Shown here in pieces: positions 20,496 to 31,856 of a stretch of 64,000 bases of DNA. Numbering within the stretch: the first letter of the stretch is position 1; every line of letters begins with the position of its first letter. The translations under genes were made by a program, and so were the position numbers. Source of the DNA: Strobilurus pachycystidiatus (Eukaryota > Basidiomycota > Agaricomycetes > Agaricales > Physalacriaceae). The notes beneath the pieces were generated by a model. It had not been told where the DNA came from. It searched no databases and saw nothing but the letters and a program-made list of their open reading frames with translations. The stretch is from assembly GCA_019915135.1 (NCBI GenBank), contig JAHLMK010000010.1, forward strand, positions 1,364,001-1,428,000. The letters are read 5' to 3'.

Positions 20496-21721
20496 CCCGC
20501 CTACTAGAGGCCCGGGGTGTGTCAAGAGCCTAGCGACGTCCTGGGAGAACTCGGAGGCAGTGCATCCTTATATGAGTGCAGCGTGGCCTGAGGTGATGCT
20601 TCCCTGAAGTGTGTGATAATCATCATCAAGAGACGCGACACGGGAACATGACTGAATTACCCGATGTTAAGCCTCCTGATTGTTTCTCGCAGTCCCCGGA
20701 AAGACCTCCAAAGGAGTGGAATCTATGTAGATCATGATATCGTGCTGAAAGCACGCTCTCCGTGAGACTGTCATGGAGACAAACGGCATTGTTAATACAC
20801 ACAACAGGCAAGCGAAGTATGGAGCTCAGGTACGGTTATACTTGGACCAATTATAAGGTGCCATCAAGAAGCGACGCCATCGATTCAGCGCGAGGGATTG
20901 CCGTTGACGCGGTGGCGCTGGCTCGACATCACAGACAAGCGATGAAATCGGGATGCTTCCTGGCTACCGCTCCCTCAAGCAAGGGGATTGTAGAGAAGGA
21001 GAACGAGAACGTAGAGGGAACGCTGTGAGAATTTTGACGATGTGATGGTACATACTACTACTACTACATGATGAATATTATCTTATTTCTGCTTTTCCGA
21101 CACAGACTGATGATCGCTCGAAGACGCTCCCTGTGAACAATGTTGCAACATATGTAAGTCGAAGGGTCGTGATTTGGGCAAGCCGAAAAAGGCGCTGGCC
21201 GAAGCGTACCTATCTGCCACAACGGCGCCACAGACTTTTGGCCATCACCGGTCACTAGGCGAGTACGTAAGCATCACGTCTAACAGGTGCTTTGAATCAG
21301 CAAATGTAGTTTCTGACCCTCGATATGAATGACTCCAGGGAGAGGCCATTCGAGTGATATCTCAAATACGTACGTACCAACGTAGCCGTGAGTACAGGCT
21401 GATTCAGACTCGAACATCGATACATATGTAACTGTATCTTCTGGGCAAACCTTACCTGAAGAAAGAGGTGGACGTACCTGACTTCGAAGACGGATGAATT
21501 CACACGCGCTGCTTGTCCCTGGCCTCCCTTAAGGCGAAGGGCAACTTGAATATTCTACTCACACGCGCGGCGGTTTGGCGACGGCAAGCTAGGCGACCGA
21601 ACAATTCTCAAACAAATCTGAATAGAGATAAGTTTTGCCAGGTATGGCTTGATTAAGATTAACATCTCTTCTTTGATACACTGCTGTACATTCTACAGTA
21701 CAAACATCCTGAAACAAAAAC
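20496..21721. other. Intergenic, no confident gene
   Basis: This is upstream of the DUF6534 gene. Open frames of 60-90 codons occur (for example near 20762-21028) without family similarity, splice context or a consistent start. I see nothing that can be named. Confidence 0.4.
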
Positions 21722-22135
21722 TCATATATCCCATTTCGAAAACATATGCGGCCGAGGGCTGTCGCCACGCTCAGGAAACCTGTTCTTTCCGTCATCGGCG
21801 TCGGGCGCCTGGACTTCCGTACCAGCTGCGGAAGCGGTAATCCACCACGCCGCGCCAAAGGCCCTCTCAGCGAGATGGTTGAAGCTGAGCAGTGGGGGAA
21901 GAGAAACCACCTCCGTGTCATCCTCATCCTCGATGTCGGCGAAAGGACTTGGGCTGGTCGGTCGAGCTGGCGCAACGGTCGGACGTGGGGGAGCGTTGGG
22001 TGTGCGAGGCCTGAATCGGCGACTAGGTGTACGAATTGGTGTTTGGGGAAGGGTAGGTGATGCGAGAGGCGCTTGCTTCTCGAATTTTGAGTCCGACTTG
22101 CGGTACTCTGTGTTGGTCTGCGAGGATTTCTGCAT
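21722..22135 (-). CDS. Hypothetical Pro/Thr-rich protein
   Basis: The frame from the ATG at 22133-22135 gives 137 residues. It contains a P/T/R-rich stretch (TPIRTPSRRFRPRTPNAPPR) and then an acidic patch (FADIEDEDDTEVVSLPPLL). No domain was recognised. An intron near the 3' end is possible, because the last 30 residues look less ordered. Composition is unlike random sequence but could be a disordered protein or a relic. Confidence 0.35.
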   Translation of the reverse strand: MQKSSQTNTEYRKSDSKFEKQAPLASPTLPQTPIRTPSRRFRPRTPNAPPRPTVAPARPTSPSPFADIEDEDDTEVVSLPPLLSFNHLAERAFGAAWWITASAAGTEVQAPDADDGKNRFPERGDSPRPHMFSKWDI

Positions 22136-22979
22136 CACGTTAACGGAGAATGATCTGATGTCGAGGAACGCTGAAGGTTGGTGGGATGGTATGATGACAA
22201 GAAACATCTTCCTTCTCGCTAATATATATTCAATGCTATGTGTGCTTTGACCAGCGAGCTTGTGGTCTTTGTCGATCAAAGTTTAAGAATGTTCGCATTG
22301 ACCGTCGCCTGGACCAGGGCTTTTCAAGGCGCATTGACCTTCAAAAGGCCCAGTTCGGGACCCTGCGCGTTTTTCCTCTTGTTCGTGGGATATTGGTAAC
22401 GATGACCTGCTGGTATATCAGACTTTAGTCGGTTTTTAACAACGAAATGTCACACACCAATCCGCAATCTAGGTCCAGCCACAGCCACATCTGAGGTCCA
22501 CACCGCTGAGGTCAGTGAATGGTCACAATCAGTATCGAAAGATCTATGATCTTTCTCGGTTCTCTTGTTCAAATCAACAATAGACCCACCAGGTCAGAAC
22601 GATTCGCTCTCAATACCCACAGACGCGTGCCGGGCGTACACCACTCAAAACGGAGGTTTGACGCGAGTTCCTCAGCCACAAGACCCCCCTACAACATCGA
22701 TCTCCCCTCACACCATACCCAGACACAGGTACCGCGTTCTGGGCAGAAGGTGGTTCGTGAGCTTGGTCTCCTTCGCCATCTCGCAAACCTTGTCGGCGTT
22801 TAACCAAAAGCCTCGCCGAACGATGACGGGCTCTGTCGCAATGCACGCTTAACGGTTGCCAGAAAACTCTAAAAACCGCGAACTCCGCAGCATCCCGATG
22901 TACGCGTCGTCAGAGACCTGCACGGCACATTTTGTGAGCCAGAGGGTAGAGCCAACGGGAAGAACACAAACAATTACCA
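22136..22979. other. Intergenic with decayed sequence
   Basis: No intact gene is present. The part nearest 22980 may hold further remnants of the aldehyde dehydrogenase relic described next, but stops in all frames prevent a clear call. Confidence 0.35.
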
Positions 22980-23300
22980 CGGCCTCACCCCAAAGCTAGT
23001 CAAGCACGGCTTTATATGCTTCGCCGCCTCCATCGCCATGGTCCTACCAACGCGAGTACTCCCGATAAACTCAACATCGTTACTCAGGATTCCGAAGAAG
23101 ACTACGACTAACACTCACCACGACCTTTCTCAGAGAACGATGCACAATAATTGGATGGACAACATCCGCCACCTTGCCATACTCTCCCTTGCCACCGGAT
23201 AGAATTCATGACACCGTTCCGCAGTCCAGCAATGTGCAAGGCATCAACGACACCAGATTGGCTCCGCGGCCCGTGGGCTTTTCTCGACGATTGAAGTCAA
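22980..23300 (-). pseudogene. Aldehyde dehydrogenase fragment (relic)
   Basis: On the minus strand, VVDALHIAGLRNGVMNSI matches the segment of ALDH before the cofactor loop; the intact gene at 30144 has VVDLFEEAGLPAGVLNYL. Further on, in changed frames, KVADVVHPIIVHRSLRKV and then DVEFIGSTRVGRTMAMEAAK with HIKPCLTSFG align with the intact gene's FTGSERVGRKIASEAGKHLK. The general-base motif ELGG is degraded and a stop follows. Only about 100 codons remain. It could be an old duplicate of the neighbouring ALDH or come from another ALDH family member. Confidence 0.72.
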
Positions 23301-23402
23301 GTAACACCACGGTGTTGTCCAATATGATTGGATGATAAGCCGTCAGGACATTCAGTGCACCAGAAACATTCCATGAATATCTGTCGGGGAAAGGACGTCA
23401 GC

Positions 23403-24940
23403 GGAAAATCGGGCTCGTAGAAATGTGCGTATACGCATGCGTGTGGACACGCAGGACACGCACATTTCCACGCACCCACGCACCACGCACCACGCATGGA
23501 CCGGAGTAAGCGCCCGTCTGTTGTACCAAAGGCCGACTTGTGAAAAATGGGATTTGAGATTATACCAGATCTCTGATTGGATGACTTACTTTAGTGTATT
23601 CCAGCAACAATTGAGCCCGAATCTTGAGGGATTGTCATGGAATAAGCCAAAGAGTCATCTCGCACCCTCACGCACGTCCTTTCCTAATCGGGAAGGACGC
23701 GCCAAACGCATCGTTTGGCGCGTAACCACCAATGCAAGTACGCCGCCTTGACGTACCAAAATACGACGTGGAACGTTACGAGTTCTGGACCGACAATGAT
23801 GTGGCAGTCCTTGTTCTCGCAGTCGAGAGCACTGGCAATGGCATGCCCGAAAGATTGCATTCGAGGAACAATGAAGTGTGCTATGGAAGTCATTGAGCTT
23901 TGGCAGATGCGGCCTAACCGTCCACACGTACACCCAAGTCTCATCATGCGTCCACGCATGCGCCGCATCTCATCACGCATCCACGCACGTATCACGCACG
24001 CCTTCACGCATCCACGCACACGCACCCTGCGTGTCCACGCACGTCCACGCACGCGTGATGCAGCGTGACAAGTGTCTTGAGAGCTAAATTGAGAGCACTG
24101 AGGTCAGATATGTTGGAGCTTAGCGAGCCCGGGACGTGTCACTCAGAGTAAGGACGTGTAACGATACCTGACCCGACGAAAGGATATGACTCGTAGACAC
24201 GAGTTACGGACACGTACTCTAGATACACGTTATTGTAGGACTAGTAGTAGATCTAGGGGACACTACACACGAGAGAGGGACAAGAAGGTCAAATGGACAT
24301 TTGAGGAGCGCCAAGATGCGTCGAAGTTCTCGAAGAAATGTACTGGAGACTGAGCAAGCGCATGAGTACGGGGACTGGTGCTTGCTGATCATAAACATCT
24401 GCGGGGGGTACCATTGATGCAGCGTGACACGGTCATTCAGAGACGACTGATGGCCTTGGCGATTGAGGTCAGAACGGTCGCTTTCAAGAGAACAGTGAGG
24501 GTAGTTGAGACAATATATGTAGATGTCATGACTGACTTTACACGACGCAGTGCTTTTGAGTATCTTTATGAGCATACGGCAAAGATCTTTTTGATTTACC
24601 GTCTTGTAAAGGAGCGCTGCAATTTATCTAGGGGACAGGCAATAGGTGGAAGTACATGATTTGATCGTCGTCAAGAGAAAGAATTTCCAAGGCCACCAAC
24701 CTACCGTTTTGGTTGGACCTGGCATATCACAGACTGCTCACTTGGTTGTAAGTCTCTGCCTAGCAGCGTGGAGTACCAATTTGCTCCTCCGCACATCCAA
24801 CATACAGTCCCTGTACAATTGTCTGACGGCGCGACATGCGGGTGTCACAGTGTGACACATGCGTGTACTTACGCACCCACGCACCCCGCACCCACGCTCG
24901 CACGCATGGGTTCACGCACAATTCTACGGGCCCCGGAAAA
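23403..24940. repeat. CACGCA-rich degenerate repeats with inverted flanks
   Basis: Clusters of CACGCA/CACGCATC units occur at about 23440-23505, 23925-24060 and 24855-24920. The outer edges are related in inverted orientation: CGTAGAAATGTGCGT at 23416-23430 and, on the other strand, CGTAGAATTGTGCGT near 24915-24929. A local inverted repeat with 10-bp arms (AAATGTGCGT/ACGCACATTT) lies at the left end. No transposase or target duplication was identified, so this may be one 1.5-kb non-autonomous element or several nested ones. Open frames inside are shadows of the repeat. Confidence 0.5.
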
Positions 24941-25475
24941 TCTCGTTCGGGACGAAGTGTACGCACACGACGCCCAAGGATTTGTGTTTGACAGTGATCT
25001 GGTCGGGAAAGTTGAGCACCGCATCGAGGAAAGCGGTTGCAGGCTGCCATTCATTCATTCATGCATTCATACTCGGCACGGACCATTTACTGATCGCCAA
25101 TAGAAAATCTCAGCGCCGAGGCATTTGGTGACGGGCAATGTGGTCAACCTCTACGTCTACCAGACGTGCCACGCGCAATGATTTCGCTTGAGGACGCTTT
25201 GCAGACGCGTTGTTCGGTTGTTCGTGTCAATTGGAGAAACAAGATGAACGTAAGAGGAAAGAGGCCATTTGTTGCCAAAAGGTATCGGAATCAACGGCCC
25301 GTATTCCGACGTTGTGCTCTTTCCTCCACTAACACCACTTTCGAGCGTCAATAGAGTGCCTTTGGTATCATGCCGTGCAATGAGCTCAGTAGTGAATAAC
25401 GCCGGGTCTTATATTAACTTTGATGCTACAGATTATAATGATACATAATTCCTGCATTCTCTCCAGTTGAGACGT
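24941..25475. other. Intergenic, no gene seen
   Basis: This lies between the repeat cluster and the CsbD-like gene. Tandem ATTC units occur at about 25050-25068. No coding region is supported. Confidence 0.4.
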
Positions 25476-25919
25476 TTATGAAAACTTGTTCATCTCCTGT
25501 TGGGTCTCGCCTTTATCGTGCTTGGCGTTTCCTAAATTTCCCTCAGCATTCGTGCGCTTCTTCATGATCGAGAAACCGACATACCTTGCATCTGTTGCGA
25601 TTTATCGCCAGTCACCGCGCCCACAACGGCGTCTTTCTTGCCGCCCATGCGGTCTGCGGTTCCCTCTACGTATCCCTTCGCTTTGGCGGCATCGATCTCG
25701 CCTTCGCCAGCGGCATGCTCTTCACGGCCAGACTGGGTCCATGATGTGGCGCCAGTGACGTTGCCGATGGTCTCGACAGCTGTGCCCTTCACGGAGTGGT
25801 ATTGACCAGTGGTCTTGCTGTAGATGACTTGATTAGTATACGTAGGTAGCGATTCATGCAAAGACGACGAATTTGGGCTCGGAGTTGCCAGAGGTGAATT
25901 GAGTGTTAGCACCGGACAT
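25476..25919 (-). CDS. CsbD-like small stress protein
   Basis: Small hydrophilic fungal CsbD-type protein; the family is linked to stress responses without a known reaction. The core is [20 protein letters not shown], then [40 protein letters not shown] and AVTGDKSQQ. The 53-nt intron 25532-25584 (GTATGT...TTTAG) leads to the last exon [18 protein letters not shown] and the stop at 25476. The first exon ([15 protein letters not shown]) starts at 25917-25919. The intron after it, about 25818-25868, has no ideal donor; a GTCGTC donor with acceptor AAG would keep frame. The core is certain; the exact N-terminal junction is not. Confidence 0.85.
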
Positions 25920-26278
25920 TGTGATTTGGTTTGGTTGGTTTGGTAGAGTGGATTGGTGGTTTGGTTTGTTGGGTGTGTTGATGTCTTCCTCTCAGCATTC
26001 CCTTCCTTCTTATACCTTTCGAGGGCTGGGCATCTGATTCTTGAAGTCGCTAGTTTGGAGTGTGTATGTCATGATGGAGAATGCGTCATTGGGGCATCCA
26101 CATCACGCTCACAAGATGGATGGAGTCCGGCGAAAAGCATGAAATCCCAATAGCCGGTTGGCACTGTCATCGTTGACGTCGAACGTCAGTGGCCGCCCGG
26201 ACCGCCTCACGCGGAACCTGTGTTAAGGAAGTCATTATCATACACACTGCTACGTCGAAGTAAGTCTGAGTGAGAAGT

Positions 26279-27696
26279 TCAGTCCTTGATACAGTCTACA
26301 CATCGAGCAGTCCGAGACGAGGTCGTATACCCCATCGTTCTACACACATCGGTAAAGTGCATACTGCGAAACGTCCCATTGAACAACACCCTGTTCCCAA
26401 ACTGAACAGTAACGGTCCTAGGCTTCAACGTCCGCATGGACTCAATTGCCTGCTCCAGCACCTTGCCCATAAAAGCCGATGAATCTGACTGGAGCGCAAA
26501 ACGCAAGGAATCGAGGTTCTTGAGGACGCACATGTTGATCTGAGCCCAGACTAGCAATCGAAACAATGAGTCCAAGAATCATGGGCTCGAATTGATTCCA
26601 ACTAACCAGGCGTGTCCAAAAGTCCCAGCGTAACGTGCCTCAGTGTCGCAGCGTTCGCACTGAATATCCTCTCTGCCGCCTGCCCGAGATCATACTCACC
26701 ATCGTAAACACTCCCGAAGTTCAACTCCAGCGCCACAAGTTGCGTACACAGCTGCCCAAACCATTCCACCACCGACGGCGCAAAGTCACCACAGAGCCGT
26801 AAACGTCTGACACGCATGGTTTCTCCATTCCAACTGACACCGCTCCTCTTCAATTCCAGCTCACAACTCCTTGTCAACTCTACGTCCAGCTCCTCCAAAT
26901 TTGGCAACAACGCCAGATGTGCCAGGTACTGTGGAACGTGCACGTCCTCAACGCGGGCGAAGCTAAACCATAGGTGCCGGACGTGAGGCTGATACTTGGG
27001 CAGCACGAAGATCAACGACCGAACGTTCTTTTCGATGTCCACCCGACGCAACAAGGCATGTTTCCTATGCAGGAGACGCAAGACACGTTCATGAGGTCCA
27101 CATCGACACGAAAAAGGGCGGCCAAAGATGATATGGCGACAATGCGGCGAAAGGGTCTCGTATGGGGAATGGAGGAGTCTGCACAATTGCACGGCTCTCC
27201 GGCGCGTCGTGACCCGTAAAATGAGAAGTCGCCTACTGTGCGGAACCCAAGCACGACAGACTGCGCTGCATAGCAATGGGGATTTGGAGATGGTGATAAT
27301 GATATCGAGGAGCTCCTGCGGTAGCATCGGGGTGGAGGATTTCCGTCTCTTGGCTTGACGCGTCCTGAGCTGCAGGACCGTTGGATGAAGCATCAATCTA
27401 TCCAACACTAGACCGCCCTGAAGCTCAATCGTCTCCGCTCCGCGTGCAAGTGGCTTTCGAAACATGGTCCCCTCGAACCTTATCGGTGGGAATGGGCAGG
27501 GCGGGAAGTAATACAGTGTGTAGGCACATGACTTTCGCATTGAGTTGATGGCGAGGAACAAGACGGCTCCAGCGATGAGGACGATGAAAAGAGTGAAGAT
27601 CACCATCGCGGCACAGTGACCGGAGTCGTGGCAGCGACACCCATCAAAGTTCAAAGCCTTGTGGTAAGCATCGCAGATGTTGGTCTCGGAGGACAT
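26279..27696 (-). CDS. Membrane-anchored F-box-like protein (family member J)
   Basis: Exons 26607-27696 and 26279-26550 flank a 56-nt phase-1 intron (GTTAGT...GCTAG); the product is 453 residues. The N-terminus is a compact version of the family motif, NICDAYHKALNFDGCRCHDS plus GHC, followed by one hydrophobic helix (VIFTLFIVLIAGAVLFLAI). The F-box is LPQELLDIIITISKSPLL then CSAVCRAWVPHSRRLL. The hallmark LCRLLHSPYETLSPHCRHI follows. The tail exon is leucine-rich and ends with several cysteines. It lies in tandem with member K, which is most similar in N-terminal layout. Confidence 0.85.
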
Positions 27697-27968
27697 GACG
27701 GCGACATTGACGAGGAGGATGATGACGGTCGGAAGGAAGCGACGAGTGATAGGAATCGCTGAGACGTGGGGACTAAGAACCAGAACGATAAGGCGTGGCC
27801 TTTACTATCAGAGAGCGCTGATGCTGAGCGCTGAATGGGCGCCAATTTGACGGTCACTGGACAAGCTTGTGCGTTCAAAATGGGTTGGTATTCGTGACAA
27901 CGAGAGGCTACCTACCCTAGATGTTTTGGAGTACGCCACAATCACTCCGTTTTCAAAGCAGCACAAGG

Positions 27969-29337
27969 TCAGGGCAGCTTGAAGTACCGCAAGACCCTTG
28001 ATTCCAAGGTCACCACATCCATCTCTTTCTCAACCCCGCACACAGCTGCTAATTCTATCTTCTGGGATTCCTCGAAAACGTCGTTGCAGGTTACGTTGAC
28101 GAATACCACTGAGCGAGGTATAGTCTTGATCAGTTGCACAGCGACATTCGAGCAGTCGCGGGACGCCAGGTGGATATCGAACGATTCGAGGTGTGGTAGG
28201 ACAGAGAGGTCAAGTGATACTAGAAAGAGCACCAGGGTGTCAGGCGCCAAGGATAACAAAAAGCGATATGAACCCACGATTCGGATCAGCGAAAACCACT
28301 TTCACAGACAGATGCCTCAACGACCGCCAATTCGACCTCAAAATCGACTGCACCTTCTCGTGTGCGGGTATCTCCAATGCGGACAGACGCTTACAACGCG
28401 CCTGCAACCAGGTCATCAGCGTGTCATTCCAGTCTCCTTTCACCACCAGGTGAGTGAGCGTCAAATCCCCCGGCGGATGATCGTCCTTCGATGTAAAATC
28501 GTGCTTGGGGGCTCCGACTAGATCGAACTCCAACCGGTTCAGAAACTGGAAGGACGCCAAACAGTCCAACGAGTCGACCTTAGGGACACCGGAATAGGAA
28601 CGAAAGGTTATATCCATAACGTTGGGGTGGTATTGGAGGAGTGAGTCTATGACGGCTAGACTTTCCATAAAGACGACCCTCTTGAGTATGGCCTTCTTCG
28701 CGCCAAGGAACCGTAGGACGCGGCAATGTTGTAAGGAGTCGCTTTCTCCCTGGCCATTGAAGAGGACCTGCCGGATGCTCCATGACAGCGTCTCATGCTT
28801 GGAGCGTAGAAGCCGACCAAGGCGGTCGACCCTCTCATACGTGTCCAGCGTGAGGCAAAGATGTTCCCGGCTGGGCACTATCCAGGCACGACAGACATGG
28901 GTACATCTGAGGAGCGGTTGTGGATGGCCTTGGAGATGGGAGAGGATCCGGTCGATGAGTTCCGGCGGGAGAGGACTCTGCTGTTGGTGCTTTCGACGGC
29001 GTATTTGGGGGAGACTTGGGTAGTGCATGGATACCGAGTCCATGGCCATATCCATACGCACTGAGATTTTATCGAGGAACCTGGACCGCGCCGTGGGCCT
29101 GTAAGGTCTGCGACGCCGAGGGTGGCGGAAGCAACGTGGAATGAAGACGAGGACGAGGACGACAGCGACGATTATCAAGGTGAGGAGAATAAAGTCTGCG
29201 GCACAAAGGCCGCCCTGGTGACACCTGCACGCTGCGAAGTCGAACGAGACTCCGGGATGGTAGTCGTTGCAGGAATTGGCGGGCATCGAGGGTGATGGGG
29301 AGGGGCCTCGACGGCGTGAAGCGTTTATTTCGCTCAT
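27969..29337 (-). CDS. Membrane-anchored F-box-like protein (family member K)
   Basis: Exons 28278-29337 and 27969-28219 flank a 58-nt phase-1 intron (GTGGGT...TTCTAG); the product is 436 residues from the ATG at 29337. A second ATG at 29286 would place the cysteine motif near the N-terminus as in paralogues and may be the real start. The motif is SCNDYHPGVSFDFAACRCHQ plus GGLC, then one helix (FILLTLIIVAVVLVLVFI). The F-box is LPPELIDRILSHLQGHPQPL plus RCTHVCRAWIVPSREHL. The hallmark LGRLLRSKHETLSWSIRQV follows. The tail exon SLDLSVLPHLESFDIHLAS is preserved. Confidence 0.83.
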
Positions 29338-30143
29338 GATATGATAGTCCTTGTACCGCCTCCAACAGGGATTGGCATAAGATGACTGGCAGTGCTATGT
29401 AAAAGCAAATCAGCGTGATTCTGGCGTGATTGTCAGCCTGTTCAGACATGTCAGACGCACACTAATGAAAGACCGATTTAGGGACCGCCATCCGGTGGCA
29501 ACGTTGGCACGGAATTGGACAGGAACATGCTGCCTGGCACTCTAGGGTGGATATATCGATGTTGACGGCAATGGAAAGCGTTAGGTGGAGCCTAGGAGTG
29601 TGGTATGGTGCGGTGTAGATTCTTGACTGTCTCCGGGCTGTGTACTAAGTTTAACGAAAACATGAGGCGTCCAGTGCCCGACGTGCAGGTTCGGGGAGAA
29701 GTTGTGCCGAAGGGAACCGGCCATGTGACAAGGGAGACACATCGGCCCGAACCACCGGCTGGCCCGGAGCGCGACCACTTTCGCGACATGCTTGCAAGAG
29801 TGGCGGTATTTACTCAACATTACTTCGGGACAGCGCAAATCAGCACATGCATGATATGGAGACGGCCGCGCCATGGAAAGGATTTTGCGATCACGATCAG
29901 TAGTCGATTTTGTCTTACATAAATTGAATAATCATGAGCCTTGCTAGCTTGACTCTCGCCTCCATATAGCCAATGAACATCGTCAAACCCTCTGTATATC
30001 CGCCCCAGAAGAGCTCCTAGCAAGTCTCTCCCCGCCTTCATCGACGCGTTTCGCACGATATTCATGTCACTGGCAGCGTGGAACAACAGTGCGCCGAAGG
30101 TATATAAATCGGGCGAGACCTTCTGCCTCTGACTTTCATTTCC
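29338..30143. promoter_or_regulatory. Divergent promoter region, F-box member K and ALDH
   Basis: These 806 bp lie between the starts of member K and the aldehyde dehydrogenase. The sequence tatataaat at 30101-30109 is a good TATA box, 35-43 bp before the ALDH start at 30144. No gene is supported inside. Confidence 0.5.
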
Positions 30144-31856
30144 ATGGCCGACTTCACACCGCTCTTCATTGACGGCCAACGTCTTCCCGCTATCAACAAT
30201 GCTACATTCGACGTCTTGAACCCATATAGCAAAGCCGTAGTCGGAAAGGCTGCTGCTGCTTCCTCAGAAGACTGCCGTGCCGCCGTCAGAAGCGCTTCGC
30301 GTGCCTTCAAAGCATGGGAAGCAACGCCCTTGGAGGAGCGGCAGGCCATCATGCTTAGGGCGGCGGATCTCTTGGAGACTGAAAAATACCAGACGATGAT
30401 CATGGAAAGGTCTCGAGCAGAGACAGCTGCTACTACCGCGTTCATCCAAGGGATCAACGAAAATGCACCCCAATTTCTGCGGGCCAATGCGCAATATGCA
30501 AACGTACTGGCAGTCGATCAGCACCATGCATCGGATCGCCGCCCAGGCGCCTCGGTGGTCGAGCAACGCCGGGCAATGGGCGTTATGTGAGTCTTCCGAA
30601 TTGCTTCTCATGCTTGTGAGATTCTGATGCACACGTAGTCTCGCTATCTCCCCTTGGAACGCACCCGTATATCTGTCACTTCGCGCGGTCGTCGTCCCCT
30701 TGTTGTGCGGCAATACCGTCATACTCAAGTCATCCGAATATACACCTGCGACTCAGATCATTGTTGTGGACCTCTTCGAAGAGGCGGGACTACCCGCCGG
30801 GGTCCTCAATTACCTCTCCATGGCCAGAGAGGATGCACCGAAAATGACCGCAGAGATCATTGCACATCCGGCGGTGAGGAAGATCAACGTAAGTTCTTAT
30901 GTGGAAGGGTCGTCAAATCCTGACAGACGTCGCTCCACAGTTCACAGGAAGCGAACGCGTTGGCAGAAAAATAGCCTCTGAGGCTGGCAAGCATCTCAAA
31001 CCTTGTGTGCTTGAGTTGGGAGGAAAGAGTCCCGCACTCGTATGTTGCATTGATGATCTTGTCGCTTCCAATTCACTCAGAAGATTGCTCTCTTAGGTGC
31101 TAGACGACGCAGATTTGGACGCTGCCTCCAAAGCCATTGTCATGGGTGCGTTCGCTCATGGCGGCCAGGTCTGTATGTCGACCTGTCGCGTGTTCGCCCA
31201 GCGAAGCATCTATCTTCCTCTACTCGAAAAGATCCGAACGCTTGCAGAGCACATGAAGGCTGGAGATGCGTTGACTGATCCCAGCGTGAACGTGTCCGTT
31301 TTGTTCACCGAGGGCTCAGCCAAAGGCGTCGTTCAGATTATGAAGGAGGCAAAGGAACACGGCGCGGAATTGGTGTTAGGTGATTTGGAAAGGGAAGGGA
31401 GCGTGGTGCAGGCGCATATCTTAGCTGGGGTTACAAGAGACATGAGAATCTGGGATACGGAAACGTTTGGACCCGGTCAGTGTATTGTGCAGACGTCTCC
31501 GCCTTATCTCTGACTCAGGTTCTGCCCAGAACTCTTCATCAACGTCTTCGATACCATTGAGGAAGGTATTGCGATGACAAACGATTCGGACTACTCACTG
31601 TCGTCTTCTCTCTGGACCGAAAATATGGATCAGGCCGGAGAGATAGCGAGGCAAATTCACGCAGGGTATGTGAATGTGAACGGATCAACGATGAACGCGG
31701 AATTCAAGGATGGTGTTATGGGCCTTGCGTATGTCGTCTTTCGCTCAGGACAGCTGATCATTGATGTATCTGCGATGCAGGGGATCGTCTGGGTATGGTC
31801 GCTTTACCGTTGAAGACTTCACAGATAAGAGGATCGTCGTTTATCATGCGAAGTAG
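30144..31856 (+). CDS. Aldehyde dehydrogenase (salicylaldehyde/vanillin type)
   Basis: NAD(P)-dependent oxidation of an aldehyde to the acid is expected. Six exons (30144-30586, 30639-30888, 30941-31039, 31097-31475, 31530-31728, 31781-31856) give 481 residues, the usual family length. Family motifs are in order: ISPWNAPVYL and KSSEYTPATQ for cofactor binding, FTGSERVGRKIA (Rossmann loop), LELGGKSP (general-base Glu), GGQVCMSTCRV (catalytic Cys within GQxC), FGPELFINVF, and a C-terminus GSSGYGRFTVEDFTDKRIVV. No helix or signal peptide is present, so it is probably cytosolic. All residues needed for activity are present. A decayed ALDH piece lies 7 kb upstream. The aromatic-aldehyde label rests on overall similarity only. 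Confidence 0.92.

Noticed and set aside
23655..24052. Minus frame with CENKDCHIIVGPELVTFH as a possible gene
   Set aside because: It extends into the CACGCA repeats, no start or domain is found, and its flanks are repeat sequence.
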